Shown here piece after piece: positions 48,505-60,146 of a DNA stretch of 64,000 nt. Origin of the DNA: Dyella sp. ASV24 (lineage in GTDB: Bacteria; Pseudomonadota; Gammaproteobacteria; Xanthomonadales; Rhodanobacteraceae); assembly GCF_016428905.1 (NCBI RefSeq), contig NZ_JAELTQ010000012.1, forward strand, positions 1 to 64,000. The letters run 5' to 3'. The notes under the pieces were generated by a model. It had not been told where the DNA came from. It was given only the letters and a program-made list of their open reading frames with translations, and ran no database searches. Within the stretch, counting starts at the first letter, position 1; every line of letters starts with the position of its first letter. A program made the translations under genes and the position numbers.

Positions 48505-49389
48505 ATGTCCCCACGCACCACCCTTGGCCCGGTCGCGCTTGCGATCGGCGCGTTGTTGATCAGCATGGTTTCGTATCAGTGCGGCGCTTCCTTGGCCAAA
48601 CACTTGTTTCCGGCCGTGGGTGCGCAGGGCGCAACGGCGTATCGCCTGGGGCTTAGTGCGTTGATCCTGCTGCTTTGGCGGCGGCCGTGGCGGCGCTTGG
48701 GTGGAGTCAGCTGGCGTTCGCTGTGGGCTTATGGGCTCGCCATGGGTGCGATGAACCTTGTGTTCTATATGTCGCTGCGGACCATTCCGCTGGGCATTGC
48801 TGTGGCGTTGGAATTCACCGGGCCGCTGGCGCTGGCGGTGTTCAGTTCGCGTCGCCTGGTCGACTTCGTGTGGATCGCTTTGGTGGTCGCGGGCCTGCTC
48901 CTGTTGTTGCCGTTGCGTGGCGAGGTGCAGACCCTGGATCCAGTGGGCGTGGGCTATGCACTCGCGGCGGGTCTTGGTTGGGCGTTGTATATCGTGTTTG
49001 GCAAGAAGGCTGGCGAGGCGCATGGCGGCGATGCGGTTACCTGGGGTACGTCGATCGGTGCACTGGTGGCGATTCCCTTTGGTGTAGCCCACGCGGGTGG
49101 CGCATTGCTGTCGCCTTCGCTGTTGCCTTATGCGCTCGGCGTGGCAGTGCTCAGCTCCGCGCTGCCTTATTCACTGGAGATGGTGGCGTTGACGCGGTTG
49201 CCGGCACGCACGTTCAGCACCTTGTTGAGCCTCGAGCCGGCCGTCGCGGCACTGGCGGGCGCCGTGCTGTTGAGCGAGCGCCTGAGTCTGCTGCAGTGTC
49301 TGGCGATCGTCGCCATCATCGTGGCCGCTGCCGGAACAGCCTTGAGCGTGCGTCGCCCGGCCGTGAGCGAGCCGCCGCTGGTGAACTGA
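48505..49389 (+). CDS. rhtA: EamA-family exporter, RhtA-like
   Basis: A 294-residue membrane protein with ten predicted helices in two EamA halves. The start MSPRTTLGPVALAIGALLISM fits RhtA-type threonine/homoserine exporters; later motifs are IPLGIAVALEFTGPLALA and SLEPAVAALAGAVLLSERLS. The frame extends upstream to 48421 but adds a Cys/Arg-rich non-membrane piece. It probably exports small amino acids or related metabolites across the inner membrane. Name by similarity; substrate is inference. Confidence 0.85.
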   Translation: MSPRTTLGPVALAIGALLISMVSYQCGASLAKHLFPAVGAQGATAYRLGLSALILLLWRRPWRRLGGVSWRSLWAYGLAMGAMNLVFYMSLRTIPLGIAVALEFTGPLALAVFSSRRLVDFVWIALVVAGLLLLLPLRGEVQTLDPVGVGYALAAGLGWALYIVFGKKAGEAHGGDAVTWGTSIGALVAIPFGVAHAGGALLSPSLLPYALGVAVLSSALPYSLEMVALTRLPARTFSTLLSLEPAVAALAGAVLLSERLSLLQCLAIVAIIVAAAGTALSVRRPAVSEPPLVN

Positions 49390-49455
49390 CGATGCGCGTA
49401 TTTTCTGCGGGATGATCCGTCCTTGCGTGGATCGATCAGCAGCATGCGGTCGCTC

Positions 49456-49505
49456 AAAACAAAACAGCGCGTTATACCGAAGGCATAACGCGCTGTTTTG
49501 TTTTT
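49456..49505. terminator. Bidirectional terminator
   Basis: A perfect 20 bp stem: AAAACAAAACAGCGCGTTAT (49456-49475) pairs with 49485-49504, with the loop ACCGAAGGC. T-runs exist on both strands. It ends the plus-strand rhtA-like transcript and the minus-strand tRNA-Ala transcript. Confidence 0.93.
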
Positions 49506-49511
49506 AAGAAG

Positions 49512-49587
<76 letters not shown>

Positions 49588-49600
49588 ACACGAGCCAACG

Positions 49601-49630
49601 ATATTACCAGCGACCTTTGGCGTTCGCCAA
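49601..49630 (-). promoter_or_regulatory. Probable sigma-70 promoter of tRNA-Ala
   Basis: On the minus strand TTGGCG (49625-49630) and TAATAT (49601-49606) are separated by 18 bp, 13 bp before the tRNA. Good spacing and -10 match make a promoter likely. Confidence 0.5.
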
Positions 49631-49644
49631 GCCCCTGTAGCCGC

Positions 49645-50763
49645 TCACGGGAGCAGGCTGCTCAATGGCTGGAACAGGGCTTCGCGGCGCCAACCTTCCA
49701 GGAAATCTGGCCATTTGGCCGTGACGACGTATTCCTCCAGCACCTTGCGCGGGCACAGCAGTCCGGGGGGGAGATCCAGTTCGGTGGCGCGCTTGTCCAC
49801 GCAATCCTTCATGGTAGCAAGGGCGCGCTTTGCTTCGCCCTGCGGCGACTCGGGAATGGTGTCTGTGGCGGCAATCTCGTCGGCATCGACCGCCCGTTGA
49901 AGCACCTCGAACAGTTCGACGCGCTGTGGCGAGCGCAGCGCGCGCTGACCGCGGGTGCGTGTGTCGAGCTCGTTGGCCGAACGCGGCGGTTGCTGCACCA
50001 GGCTCATCGCGGCGGCGTCCTCAAGCAGCCAGGGGCGGGGGCGATCGAGCGTGCGTGCGGACTGGTCGCGCCACAGCAGCACGCGGCGCAGCAGGGCGCG
50101 TTGTTCCGGACGCCAGTCGGACGCGCTACGGAAGCCGCGCTGAGGTTGCGGATCACCCTCGCGATAGCAGGCGCGTTGCTTGAGGCGTTCGCAATCTTCA
50201 GCGTGCCATGCCGTGCGGTCCCGTTGCGCGAGTCGTTCGGCCAATTGCTCGTGCACCGTCTTGAGATAGACCACGTCCAGCGTGGCGTACGCGCGCTGCG
50301 AGTCGGTGAGCGGGCGCTGCAGCCAGTCCGAGCGCGTTTCGCCCTTGTCCAGTTCTGCGCCGGCCAATTCGGCGACCAGTGCGCGATAACTGATGCCTAG
50401 CCCCATGCCGACGAAGGCGGCGGCGATCTGCGTGTCGAACAGCTGGCGTGGCCCATGCGGTAGAAAGGGGGACAGCGCTTCGAGGTCTTCGCTTGCGCTG
50501 TGCATCACGGTGACCGCGTTGCCGTCTCCGATCAGCGGACGCAAGGCATCGCCGATGTCGAAAGCCAGCGGATCGACCAGTGCGTAATGCCCGTTCCAAC
50601 CCATCTGAAGCAATGCCAGCTGCGGGTAGAAGGTGTTCCGGCGCATGAATTCAGTGTCGAAGCCCAGCGCGGCATCGCGCGGCAACGCCGTTAGCCAAGC
50701 CTGCAGGTCATCGCGCCGCTGGATCCAGGTGGCGTCGGGCGCGAGGGAGGTTTCTTCTTGCAT
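49645..50763 (-). CDS. rnd: Ribonuclease D
   Basis: A 372-residue 3'-5' exoribonuclease that trims tRNA precursors and other stable RNAs. The DEDDy catalytic core is visible: LGFDTEFMR, HSASEDLEAL, LFDTQIAAAF and YATLDVVYL with its Tyr/Asp. Two HRDC-like helical domains follow (about 205-370). I chose the ATG at 50763, preceded by AGGAAGA, rather than the in-frame start at 50811. Confidence 0.92.
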   Translation of the reverse strand: MQEETSLAPDATWIQRRDDLQAWLTALPRDAALGFDTEFMRRNTFYPQLALLQMGWNGHYALVDPLAFDIGDALRPLIGDGNAVTVMHSASEDLEALSPFLPHGPRQLFDTQIAAAFVGMGLGISYRALVAELAGAELDKGETRSDWLQRPLTDSQRAYATLDVVYLKTVHEQLAERLAQRDRTAWHAEDCERLKQRACYREGDPQPQRGFRSASDWRPEQRALLRRVLLWRDQSARTLDRPRPWLLEDAAAMSLVQQPPRSANELDTRTRGQRALRSPQRVELFEVLQRAVDADEIAATDTIPESPQGEAKRALATMKDCVDKRATELDLPPGLLCPRKVLEEYVVTAKWPDFLEGWRREALFQPLSSLLP

Positions 50764-50868
50764 GCGTCTTCCTGGCGACGCAGGACGTGCACGTGTGCAT
50801 TGTCCTGACATCGGTTTGTGCCTATGGTTTAGACCGCCACCATAGCAGGCCGCTTAAGGACGCCCAAC

Positions 50869-52812
50869 ATGCCGAGCAAGGAAACCGTACGACGACAGAG
50901 ATCCTTCGGCGGTGCCGTGGGTGTCGCCGTGCTGGCGCTCGCACTCGTCTATCACTTTTTCCCGCGCGTCTTCCATGTCGAGCCATCAGCCACGGCCACG
51001 CATCGCGCGATGAATCTTGGCCCGATGACGTCGGTGGCGCCGACATCGTCGTCGCGCCTGCCGGAGCCGTCCGAGGTGGATGCGGGGCCGCCGCTGACTC
51101 TAGCGCCCACGGACGTTGTGGTGGCGCGCCTGAGCAAGAAGAACAACGATCTTCCCGAGCAGCTGAGTGCCGATACGCCCGAGGTCGAGGCGTTGATCGC
51201 TCGTGCCGACAAGGCGTTGAAGGCTGGGCAGTTGGCGGGCGACCCGAATAGTGCGGCGGCGTTGTTCGCGCAGGCGCTCAAAGACAAGCCCGACAGTCGC
51301 CGGGCCGCGCAGGGTTTGTTCGAAGTGCGCGCGCGCCTGGTGGCGGAGATCAACCAGGACGTCGCCGTGGGTGATGCGGACTCGGCCAGCGATCTGCTCG
51401 ATACGCTCAAGCTCATTCCTGATTCCACGGACGACGTGAACCAGCTTCAAGGCAAGCTGAAGGTGCTGACCCAGGTCCGTCCGTTGCTCGCCAAGGCGGC
51501 TGCCTTGTTGCAGCAGGGCAATGCCGATCAACCGGCGGGGAACAATGCGCTGGAACTCTATCGCCAGGTCCAGCAGCTGGATCCGGACAATGCCGTGGCT
51601 GCGCAGGGCACCCTGCAGGTGCAACGCGCCATTCTGGATCGCGCACTGGCCGCCGTAGCCCAGAACGATTTCAAGGCCGCCGATCAGGCGCTGGCCGAGG
51701 CGGCGCAGATGGCCCCCGATTCCCAGGCGCTGCGCGATGTGCACGGTCGCGTCGACAGCATGCGGCAGGGGCGGGCGAGTGGCTTGCTTGCGCAGGCGCG
51801 CTCGGCACTCGATGCGGGCAACCTCACGCTGGCTCAGCAATTGGCCGATCAGGCCAAGGGCATCAGCCCGGATATGGCGGGGCTGAGCGAGTTCGCCGAG
51901 CGGCTTACCAATGCCCGTCTTTATGCGAGCTACAAGCCGGGGCAGGTCTTTACCGACCGTTTTGCCGATATCCCGGGACAGACGCCGTCGATGGTGGTCG
52001 TCCCCACCGGCAGTTTTCAGATGGGCGCGCCCGACAACGAATCCGGACGCGAGGATGCCGAGACGCCGCAGCACGAGGTCACCATTGGCAAGGGTTTCGC
52101 GCTGTCGCGCACATCCATCACCGTGGGGCAGTTCCGCGAATTCGTCCGCGCCAGCGGCTATCAGCCCGACTCGGTGAAGCTGGGCGGTGCCAGCGTATAC
52201 GACGAAGGGACGGGCGCCATGCGTGACGATTCCAGCGCCACCTGGCAGGACGACTACGCAGGCAAGAACGCGGATAGCCGGCTCCCCGTGGTCAACGTGT
52301 CCTGGAACGACGCCAAAGCCTATGTGGACTGGTTAAGCCAGCGAACAGGCAAGGTCTACCGCTTGCCCAGCGAAGCCGAGTTTGAATACGCCCTGCGCGG
52401 GGGCACCACGACACGTTATTGGTGGGGCGATGGGGCGCCCACCGGCAAGGTGGAGAATCTCACTGGCTCGGGAGACCGATCACCCAGCGGTCGACGTTGG
52501 AGCAATGCCTTCCAGGGGTATCGCGACGGCTACTGGGGGCCGGCACCTGCCATGAGCTTTGCCGCCAACGCTTTCGGCTTGTACGACATCGACGGCAATG
52601 TTTCCGAATGGGTGCAGGACTGCTGGCATGACAGCTACCTGCGCGCGCCTCGTGATGGCAGTGCCTGGGTCAATCCGGGATGCGGCGTTCGCGTTGTACG
52701 CGGCGGTTCCTGGGGAAGCTCGCCAGATCAAGTGCGCTCAGCCTATCGGCAGGGTGCGGACGCGAGCGTGCGTAGCGGGCGGGTGGGTTTCCGTGTGTTG
52801 CGCGAGCTGTGA
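50869..52812 (+). CDS. Membrane-anchored TPR-like protein with SUMF1/FGE-fold domain
   Basis: A 647-residue protein. Residues about 13-32 form one membrane segment, then a Pro/Ser-rich linker, a helical TPR-like region (about 105-345) with repeats such as ALAAVAQNDFKAADQALAEA, and a C-terminal SUMF1 domain (about 375-647) with MVVVPTGSFQMGA, VVNVSWNDAKAYVDWLS, PSEAEFEYALRGG, DIDGNVSEWVQDCW and RVVRGGSWGSS. The two catalytic Cys of genuine formylglycine-generating enzyme are missing after the RGGSW motif, so it is unlikely to make formylglycine. The SUMF1 domain may bind proteins or ligands in the periplasm. It is divergent from rnd. Confidence 0.85.
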   Translation: MPSKETVRRQRSFGGAVGVAVLALALVYHFFPRVFHVEPSATATHRAMNLGPMTSVAPTSSSRLPEPSEVDAGPPLTLAPTDVVVARLSKKNNDLPEQLSADTPEVEALIARADKALKAGQLAGDPNSAAALFAQALKDKPDSRRAAQGLFEVRARLVAEINQDVAVGDADSASDLLDTLKLIPDSTDDVNQLQGKLKVLTQVRPLLAKAAALLQQGNADQPAGNNALELYRQVQQLDPDNAVAAQGTLQVQRAILDRALAAVAQNDFKAADQALAEAAQMAPDSQALRDVHGRVDSMRQGRASGLLAQARSALDAGNLTLAQQLADQAKGISPDMAGLSEFAERLTNARLYASYKPGQVFTDRFADIPGQTPSMVVVPTGSFQMGAPDNESGREDAETPQHEVTIGKGFALSRTSITVGQFREFVRASGYQPDSVKLGGASVYDEGTGAMRDDSSATWQDDYAGKNADSRLPVVNVSWNDAKAYVDWLSQRTGKVYRLPSEAEFEYALRGGTTTRYWWGDGAPTGKVENLTGSGDRSPSGRRWSNAFQGYRDGYWGPAPAMSFAANAFGLYDIDGNVSEWVQDCWHDSYLRAPRDGSAWVNPGCGVRVVRGGSWGSSPDQVRSAYRQGADASVRSGRVGFRVLREL

Positions 52813-53056
52813 GGCATTGGCGAATGGCTGGGGAGGCAAGCGGTCGCACTACGGTCGAGATCGTCCGCGAAACAGTTCTTGCCCCGCTTGTGCTGTCGCC
52901 CACGCGAACCGTAAAATGACCCGCTTTCGTGTAAGGGAATCATCGACTTAGGGGCGGAGTGCCCGGAAGCGCACGGGGCAGGGTTCGAGGGTTTTTGACT
53001 CGTTTATTCCCTTGGAAATCCGATGCTTACGGACATTTCCTCTTTGTTGTTCTGAT

Positions 53057-53141
53057 GCGAAAGTGGCGGAATTGGTAGACGCACTGGATTTAGGTTCCAG
53101 CGGTTCACACCGTGAGGGTTCGAGTCCCTCCTTTCGCACCA
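53057..53141 (+). tRNA. tRNA-Leu(TAG)
   Basis: An 85 nt tRNA with long variable arm, encoded CCA, acceptor stem GCGAAAG/CTTTCGC, and anticodon loop TTTAGGT giving TAG. It decodes CTA. It precedes tig, as in related genomes. Confidence 0.97.
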
Positions 53142-53226
53142 TCCCTTGGATTTTCTTTATTTGCAGGCGGCCCAGGGCCGCCAGGCGCCTTTGACGGGCG
53201 CCCTTACCGGTACACCAGGAGACGTC

Positions 53227-54519
53227 ATGCAGGTTTCGGTTGAAAACGTCGGCAAGCTCGAGCGCAAGCTCACGGTGAAGTTCCCCGCGGACCGTTTCGA
53301 GTCCCAGGTGAGCGCCCGCATCGCCGAGATGGGTCGCACGGTGCGCCTCAAGGGTTTCCGCCCGGGCAAGGTGCCGACCGCGGTGATCCAGCAGCGTTTC
53401 GGTGACCAGGTGCGTGGCGAAGTGCTTTCCGACCTGATCGGCAGCACGCTGCGTGAAGCCGTCAACCAGGAAAATCTGCGCCCGATCGCCAACCCGGCCA
53501 TCGATACCACGGGTCGCCCGGAGAACGGCGAAATCGCCTATACGGCCACCTTTGAAGTGATGCCGGAGTTCCCGGAAATCGACATCGCCAAGCTCGAGAT
53601 CAGCCGCCCGGTGGCCGAAGTCACCGACGCCGACATCGAAAAGATGATCGAAACCCTGCGCCTGCAGCGCCGCAGCTTCGATCCGGTCGAGCGCGCCTCG
53701 GCCGAGGGCGATTTCGTGATGTTCGAATACTCGGCACAGGCTGGCGACTACCGCTTCCCGACGGAAGGTCTGGAGCGTGCTGGCAGCGTGCTGGGCTCGG
53801 GCAACCTGTTCAAGGCGCTGGATGACGTCCTCACCGGCCGCAAGGCTGACGAGGAGTTCGATGCTGACGTCGAGTTCCCGGCCGATTTCCGCAACGAAAG
53901 CCTGGCCGGCAAGACGGCCCAGTGCCACTTCCAGATCATCAAGGTGCAGGAGCCGAAGCTGCCGGAAGTCGACGGCGACTTCGCCCAGCTGTTCGGCATC
54001 ACTGATGGCGACCTGGAGAAGTTCCGCAAAGAAGTTCGCGCCAACCTCGAGCGCGAGCTCAAGGCCACCCTGATGGCTCGCCTGAAGTCCGAAGTGGCGG
54101 AGAAGCTGGCCAACGCCCATCCGGATCTGGATGTGCCGAACGTGATGGTGCAGTCCGAGGCCCATGCGCTGGCGCAGGGCAGCATTCCGCGTGGTCAGCA
54201 GGTGCCGCCGCAGCTGCTCGAAGCCGCCGCCCCGGTCGCCCGCAAGCGTGTCATCGCCGGCCTGCTGATGGGCGAAATTGCCCGCAAGCAGTCGCTGGTC
54301 ATCGACCGTAGCCGCATCGCCGAGCAGCTGGCCGCCATTGCCTCGACCTACGAGGAGCCGGAGAAGGTTGTTGAACTTTACAACCGTGACCCCCAGTTGA
54401 TGTCCGGGCTGCAGAATCGCGTCATGGAAGATCAGGTGGCGGAATGGGTGGCTGATCACGCCACGACCACCGTTCAGAACCTGGGCTTCGACGAGGTGAT
54501 GCGCCCGGTCAGTGCCTGA
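53227..54519 (+). CDS. tig: Trigger factor
   Basis: A 430-residue ribosome-bound chaperone with prolyl isomerase activity that receives nascent chains. The N-terminal ribosome-binding signature is GFRPGKVP; the FKBP-like middle and helical C-terminal part follow. The start at 53227 has AGGAG upstream; the frame begins at 53146, just after the tRNA. It is followed by clpP with 37 bp between. Confidence 0.96.
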   Translation: MQVSVENVGKLERKLTVKFPADRFESQVSARIAEMGRTVRLKGFRPGKVPTAVIQQRFGDQVRGEVLSDLIGSTLREAVNQENLRPIANPAIDTTGRPENGEIAYTATFEVMPEFPEIDIAKLEISRPVAEVTDADIEKMIETLRLQRRSFDPVERASAEGDFVMFEYSAQAGDYRFPTEGLERAGSVLGSGNLFKALDDVLTGRKADEEFDADVEFPADFRNESLAGKTAQCHFQIIKVQEPKLPEVDGDFAQLFGITDGDLEKFRKEVRANLERELKATLMARLKSEVAEKLANAHPDLDVPNVMVQSEAHALAQGSIPRGQQVPPQLLEAAAPVARKRVIAGLLMGEIARKQSLVIDRSRIAEQLAAIASTYEEPEKVVELYNRDPQLMSGLQNRVMEDQVAEWVADHATTTVQNLGFDEVMRPVSA

Positions 54520-54556
54520 GGCATCCTTAGGCCCATCAACCGGAGAGCGACAAAGC

Positions 54557-55186
54557 ATGGCCATGGACCCGATCCAGAACCTTAACCTGGTACCGATCGT
54601 CGTCGAGCAGACCGCCCGCGGCGAACGTTCGTACGACATCTATTCGCGCCTCCTGAAGGAGCGTGTGATCTTCCTCGTGGGCGAGGTGAACGATCAGGTC
54701 GCCAACCTGCTGGTCGCGCAGATGCTGTTCCTTGAGTCGGAGAACCCGGACAAGGACATCCATCTGTACATCAACAGCCCGGGCGGTGCCGTCACCGCCG
54801 GGCTGGCGATCTACGACACCATGCAGTTCATCAAGCCCGATGTAAGCACCATGTGCATCGGTCAGGCCTGCAGTGCGGCTTCGCTGCTGCTGATGGCCGG
54901 CGCCAAGGGCAAGCGTTATTCGTTGCCCAACTCGCGCGTGATGATCCACCAGCCGTCGGGCGGTGCCCGTGGCCAGGCGACCGACATTGAGATCCAGGCC
55001 CAGGAAATCCTGTACCTGCGCCGCCGCCTGAACGACATTTACGTTCAGCATACCGGTCAGCCCCTGGACAAGATCGAGCGGGACATGGAGCGCGACCGCT
55101 TCATGAGCGCCGAGGCGGCCAAGGAGTACGGCCTGATCGACCAGGTCCTCGACCGTCGTGCGGTCGAATCGGTGAAATCGGCCTGA
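54557..55186 (+). CDS. clpP: ClpP protease subunit
   Basis: A 209-residue serine protease that forms the double heptamer degradation chamber with ClpX or ClpA. The catalytic Ser is near residue 107 in [15 protein letters not shown], His near 130 in MIHQPSGG and Asp in the C-terminal third. Length is standard. The start follows CGGAGAG; an in-frame start at 54512 would overlap tig. Confidence 0.97.
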   Translation: MAMDPIQNLNLVPIVVEQTARGERSYDIYSRLLKERVIFLVGEVNDQVANLLVAQMLFLESENPDKDIHLYINSPGGAVTAGLAIYDTMQFIKPDVSTMCIGQACSAASLLLMAGAKGKRYSLPNSRVMIHQPSGGARGQATDIEIQAQEILYLRRRLNDIYVQHTGQPLDKIERDMERDRFMSAEAAKEYGLIDQVLDRRAVESVKSA

Positions 55187-55216
55187 TTTCAGGCATTTGG
55201 TCCCGGGTTTGCAAGT

Positions 55217-55246
55217 CGTTCCGCGTCTGGCTGCAGACGCGGAACG
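55217..55246. other. Strong hairpin between clpP and clpX
   Basis: A 13 bp perfect stem, CGTTCCGCGTCTG (55217-55229) with its complement at 55234-55246, and a GCTG loop. No T-run follows, so it may be an RNA processing or attenuation structure rather than a full terminator. Confidence 0.7.
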
Positions 55247-55292
55247 CTGTGCTATTCTCAAACCGCAATCGATTTACTAGCAGGATCCAGGC

Positions 55293-56588
<1,296 letters not shown>

Positions 56589-56614
56589 GTAGTTCAAGCG
56601 CGACAAGTGACTTG

Positions 56615-56646
56615 AATGGCCCTGGCAGAAATGCCGGGGCCATTTT
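56615..56646 (+). terminator. Terminator of the tig-clpP-clpX group
   Basis: AATGGCCCTGGCA-GAAA-TGCCGGGGCCATTTT: a 13 bp stem with one G:T pair, ending in TTTTG, 26 bp after clpX. Confidence 0.75.
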
Positions 56647-56761
56647 GTTTGCGTGGTGGTTCATGCACTTGAGTGCACGCCCCCGAGCCACCACTTGACG
56701 TACAGATGCACCCGGCGCAGTGTCGGTGCAAAGACGATTTCATCACGAGAGATTCTCTTCG

Positions 56762-59278
56762 ATGGCAAAGACCGCCCCCAATCCTCAAGCCACCGGAGCC
56801 GCACTGGATGCCCTGCCAGTGCTGCCGCTGCGTGACGTGGTGGTGTACCCCCACATGGTCATTCCGCTCTTCGTTGGTCGCGACAAGTCCATGCGTGCAC
56901 TGGAGCGCGCGATGGAGGGCGAGCGCCAGATTCTGCTGGTCGCGCAAAAGAGCCCGGACATCGACGATCCCAAGATCAGCGATCTGCACGAAATCGGCAC
57001 GCTGGCGGGTGTGCTTCAGCTGCTGAAGTTGCCCGATGGCACTGTAAAGGTGCTGGTCGAAGGCCAGTCGCGCGTGGCGATCGAGAACTACGACGAAGAC
57101 GGCGGCATGCTGACCGCGACGTCGCGCGTTATTGAGCCTGTCTACAACGCGAAGGAGCGCGAGCTCGATGTAGTGTCGCGCACACTGATTTCGTTGTTCG
57201 AGCAGTTGGTAAAGCAGAGCCGCAAACTTCCGCCGGAAGTGTTGGCGACGCTGTCCGGCATTGATGATCCGTCGCGCGTGGCCGACTCCATTGCGGCGCA
57301 TCTGTCTGTGCGCATGGCCGACAAGCAGAAGGTGCTGGAAACGGCTGAGGTGGGTGAGCGTCTCGAATTGCTGATCGGCCTGGTCGATGGCGAGATGGAC
57401 CTGCAACAGGTGGAAAAGCGTATCCGCGGCCGAGTGAAGTCGCAGATGGAGAAAAGCCAGCGCGAGTACTACCTCAACGAGCAGATGAAGGCCATCCAGA
57501 AGGAGCTCGGCGAGAGCGAGGACGGCCCGAACGAAATCGAGGATCTACAGAAGAAGATCGAAGCGGCTGGCATGCCCAAGCCGGTGCTTGCGAAGGCTCG
57601 CCAGGAGTTTGGCAAGCTGCGTCAGATGTCGCCCATGTCCGCCGAGGCCACGGTAGTGCGTAACTACCTCGATTGGCTGGTGGGTGTGCCGTGGAAGAAG
57701 AAGAGCAAAGTCCGCAAGGATCTTCAGCTCGCGCAGGAAGTGTTGGATGCCGACCACTTTGGTCTGGAGAAGGTCAAGGAGCGCATCCTTGAGTACTTGG
57801 CTGTGCAGCAGCGCGTGAACACCATGCGTGGCCCTATCCTGTGTCTGGTCGGTCCGCCGGGTGTAGGCAAGACCTCGCTCGGGCAGTCGATCGCCAAGGC
57901 GACCAATCGCAAATTCGTTCGCATGAGCCTGGGTGGCGTGCGCGATGAGGCGGAGATTCGCGGTCATCGCCGGACCTATATCGGCTCCATGCCGGGCCGT
58001 ATCGTCCAGAATCTGAATAAGGTAGCCTCGAAGAACCCGCTCTTCGTGCTGGACGAGATCGACAAGATGTCGATGGACTTCCGCGGCGATCCGTCGTCGG
58101 CACTCCTTGAAGTGCTCGATCCCGAGCAGAACCACGCATTCAACGATCACTACCTGGAAGTTGACCTGGATCTTTCCGAGGTCATGTGGGTCGCCACGGC
58201 GAATTCGTTGAACATTCCCGGTCCGCTGCTGGATCGCATGGAAGTCATTCGCATCCCGGGTTACACCGAGGATGAGAAGCTCAATATCGCTCAGAAGTAT
58301 CTGCTGCCCAAACAGCTGAAGGCCAATGGCTTGAAGCCGGAAGAGCTGAGCGTGGACGAAAGTGCTGTACGCGACATCGTGCGTTACTACACGCGTGAAT
58401 CGGGCGTGCGCAACCTCGAGCGCGAAATTTCCAAGATCTGCCGCAAGGTGGTGAAGGAGTTGACGCTGGGGCAGGTCAAGAAGGCGGCTTCGAAGGATGC
58501 TGTCAAGAAGTCGGTGGCGGCCGTAAAGACGGCCAAATCCAAGGCTAAGGTGCCTGGTCGCGTGGTGGTGGATTCGGAGAATCTCGAACACTATCTGGGC
58601 GTGCGTCGCTTTGACTTCGGTCGCAAGGAATTGCAGAACGAAGTGGGTCTGGTCACAGGCTTGGCCTGGACTCAGGTGGGTGGCGATCTGCTCAGCATCG
58701 AAGCGTCGGTGGTTCCCGGCAAGGGTCGTTTGGTGCACACGGGCCAGCTCGGCGACGTTATGAAGGAGTCGATCCAGGCGGCGCTGTCGGTGGTTCGTGC
58801 GCGTGCCGAGCGTCTGGGTATCGAAGCGGATTTCCACGAGAAGTACGACATTCACATCCATGTGCCGGAGGGTGCTACGCCCAAGGATGGCCCGAGCGCA
58901 GGTATCGCGATGTGTACGGCGCTGGTATCGGCCTTGACCAAGGTGCCGGTGCGTTCCGAGGTTGCCATGACGGGCGAGATCACACTGCGTGGCCGTGTGT
59001 TGCCGATCGGTGGTCTCAAGGAGAAGCTGCTGGCGGCTCACCGCGGTGGTATCACGACGGTGATCATTCCTGACGAAAACAAGAAGGATCTGGCTGACAT
59101 CCCGGAAAACATCACGGCCTCGCTGGATATCCACCCGGTGCGCTGGATCGACGAGGTGCTGGATATCGTGCTGGAGCGTCCGCTGCAGCCGCGTCAGGCG
59201 GCTGAGGGCGATAAGCCGAAGGTCGATGCGCCTAGAGAGGAGTCGCAGGACCAGGAGTCCTACACGCGGCCTCACTAA
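56762..59278 (+). CDS. lon: ATP-dependent protease Lon
   Basis: An 838-residue cytoplasmic AAA+ serine protease. The N-terminal LAN domain begins with [16 protein letters not shown]; Walker A is [13 protein letters not shown]; the Ser-Lys dyad is in [10 protein letters not shown] and [13 protein letters not shown]. About residues 575-600 carry a Lys/Ala-rich insert and the last 25 residues an acidic tail, which make it longer than the E. coli protein (784 residues). I chose the ATG at 56762; the frame starts at 56720. Confidence 0.97.
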   Translation: MAKTAPNPQATGAALDALPVLPLRDVVVYPHMVIPLFVGRDKSMRALERAMEGERQILLVAQKSPDIDDPKISDLHEIGTLAGVLQLLKLPDGTVKVLVEGQSRVAIENYDEDGGMLTATSRVIEPVYNAKERELDVVSRTLISLFEQLVKQSRKLPPEVLATLSGIDDPSRVADSIAAHLSVRMADKQKVLETAEVGERLELLIGLVDGEMDLQQVEKRIRGRVKSQMEKSQREYYLNEQMKAIQKELGESEDGPNEIEDLQKKIEAAGMPKPVLAKARQEFGKLRQMSPMSAEATVVRNYLDWLVGVPWKKKSKVRKDLQLAQEVLDADHFGLEKVKERILEYLAVQQRVNTMRGPILCLVGPPGVGKTSLGQSIAKATNRKFVRMSLGGVRDEAEIRGHRRTYIGSMPGRIVQNLNKVASKNPLFVLDEIDKMSMDFRGDPSSALLEVLDPEQNHAFNDHYLEVDLDLSEVMWVATANSLNIPGPLLDRMEVIRIPGYTEDEKLNIAQKYLLPKQLKANGLKPEELSVDESAVRDIVRYYTRESGVRNLEREISKICRKVVKELTLGQVKKAASKDAVKKSVAAVKTAKSKAKVPGRVVVDSENLEHYLGVRRFDFGRKELQNEVGLVTGLAWTQVGGDLLSIEASVVPGKGRLVHTGQLGDVMKESIQAALSVVRARAERLGIEADFHEKYDIHIHVPEGATPKDGPSAGIAMCTALVSALTKVPVRSEVAMTGEITLRGRVLPIGGLKEKLLAAHRGGITTVIIPDENKKDLADIPENITASLDIHPVRWIDEVLDIVLERPLQPRQAAEGDKPKVDAPREESQDQESYTRPH

Positions 59279-59297
59279 GTTGTGATGGAAGTCAGCG

Positions 59298-59324
59298 AAA
59301 ACGGGCGGGTGACCGCCCGTTTTT
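59298..59324 (+). terminator. Terminator of lon
   Basis: AAAACGGGCGG-GTGA-CCGCCCGTTTTT, an 11 bp stem with T-run, 20 bp after the lon stop. Confidence 0.93.
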
Positions 59325-59432
59325 GTATCTGGATCACATGAGCGAACGTGGTTGTCGCTTAGCGTTTAAGCACGTACTTTGCAAGCATTCGAAATGATGC
59401 TGAACCGTGCGAACCCTTGGTATTCCTTGTCA

Positions 59433-59461
59433 TTGCGGACCCTAGGGGCCGCTGGTATAAA
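59433..59461 (+). promoter_or_regulatory. Probable sigma-70 promoter of hupB
   Basis: TTGCGG (59433-59438) and TATAAA (59456-59461) are separated by exactly 17 bp, about 140 bp before the hupB start, in the otherwise empty stretch 59325-59603. Confidence 0.6.
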
Positions 59462-59603
59462 GGCGGCACCGCAGCCTGACGCCAAGCAAGGTGCGCAGTG
59501 ATGCGGGATTGCTTGGTGATGTCCCGGTGCCTAGTCTCGAGGCGACGTTGCCTGGTCCCAGAATGACCACGCGGGCTGCATAACCGTTTAAGGGAGTGTC
59601 TCA

Positions 59604-59876
59604 ATGAATAAAACCGATCTGATCAATGCCATCGCCGAGAAGGCTGAACTCACCAAGGCTGACGCCGGCCGTGCTCTCGAAGCGTTCTTCGAGACCGTGC
59701 AGAAGGCGCTGAAGAAGGGTGAGGACGTGTCGGTGGTCGGCTTTGGCACCTTCACTGTGCGCAAGCGCGCTGCCCGCACCGGCCGCAATCCGCGCACCAA
59801 CGAGACGATCAAGATCAAGGCCTCGAAGGTTCCGGCATTCAAGGCTGGCAAGACTCTGAAGGATGCCCTAAACTAA
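59604..59876 (+). CDS. hupB: DNA-binding protein HU-beta
   Basis: A 90-residue nucleoid protein of the HU/IHF family. It begins [20 protein letters not shown], has the [18 protein letters not shown] arm and the [19 protein letters not shown] end of HU. It binds and bends DNA without strong sequence choice. A good AAGGGAG ribosome site precedes it. Confidence 0.97.
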   Translation: MNKTDLINAIAEKAELTKADAGRALEAFFETVQKALKKGEDVSVVGFGTFTVRKRAARTGRNPRTNETIKIKASKVPAFKAGKTLKDALN

Positions 59877-59896
59877 GCGGCTACTTGCTTAGTTTC

Positions 59897-59971
59897 GGGT
59901 GCTTAGCTCAGCGGTAGAGCGTCGCCCTTACAAGGCGAGGGTCGTAGGTTCGATCCCTACAGCACCCACCA
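59897..59971 (+). tRNA. tRNA-Val(TAC)
   Basis: A 75 nt tRNA with acceptor stem GGGTGCT/AGCACCC, anticodon loop CTTACAA giving TAC, T-loop TTCGATC and encoded CCA. It is 20 bp after hupB. Confidence 0.97.
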
Positions 59972-59980
59972 GTAACATGC

Positions 59981-60057
59981 GGAGCGGTAGTTCAGTCGGT
60001 TAGAATGCTGGCCTGTCACGCCGGAGGTCGCGGGTTCGAGTCCCGTCCGCTCCGCCA
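59981..60057 (+). tRNA. tRNA-Asp(GTC)
   Basis: A 77 nt tRNA with acceptor stem GGAGCGG/CCGCTCC, anticodon loop CTGTCAC giving GTC, and encoded CCA. It lies 9 bp after tRNA-Val, so both are probably one transcript with hupB or ppiD. Confidence 0.97.
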
Positions 60058-60146
60058 CAGTTCGCAAGGGCGCCCGTGTGGCGCCCTTGCCATTTTGGTA
60101 CCCCGCACTTTGGTGCACCGAACAACGAAAGCCCGGGAACATTTCC

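Noticed and set aside
52948-54639. A 563-codon minus-strand open frame over tig
   Set aside because: It is antisense to trigger factor and covers tRNA-Leu; it is a codon-bias shadow of a conserved gene.
57545-59275. A 576-codon minus-strand open frame over lon
   Set aside because: Antisense shadow of lon, His/Arg-rich with no domain; lon is intact on the plus strand.
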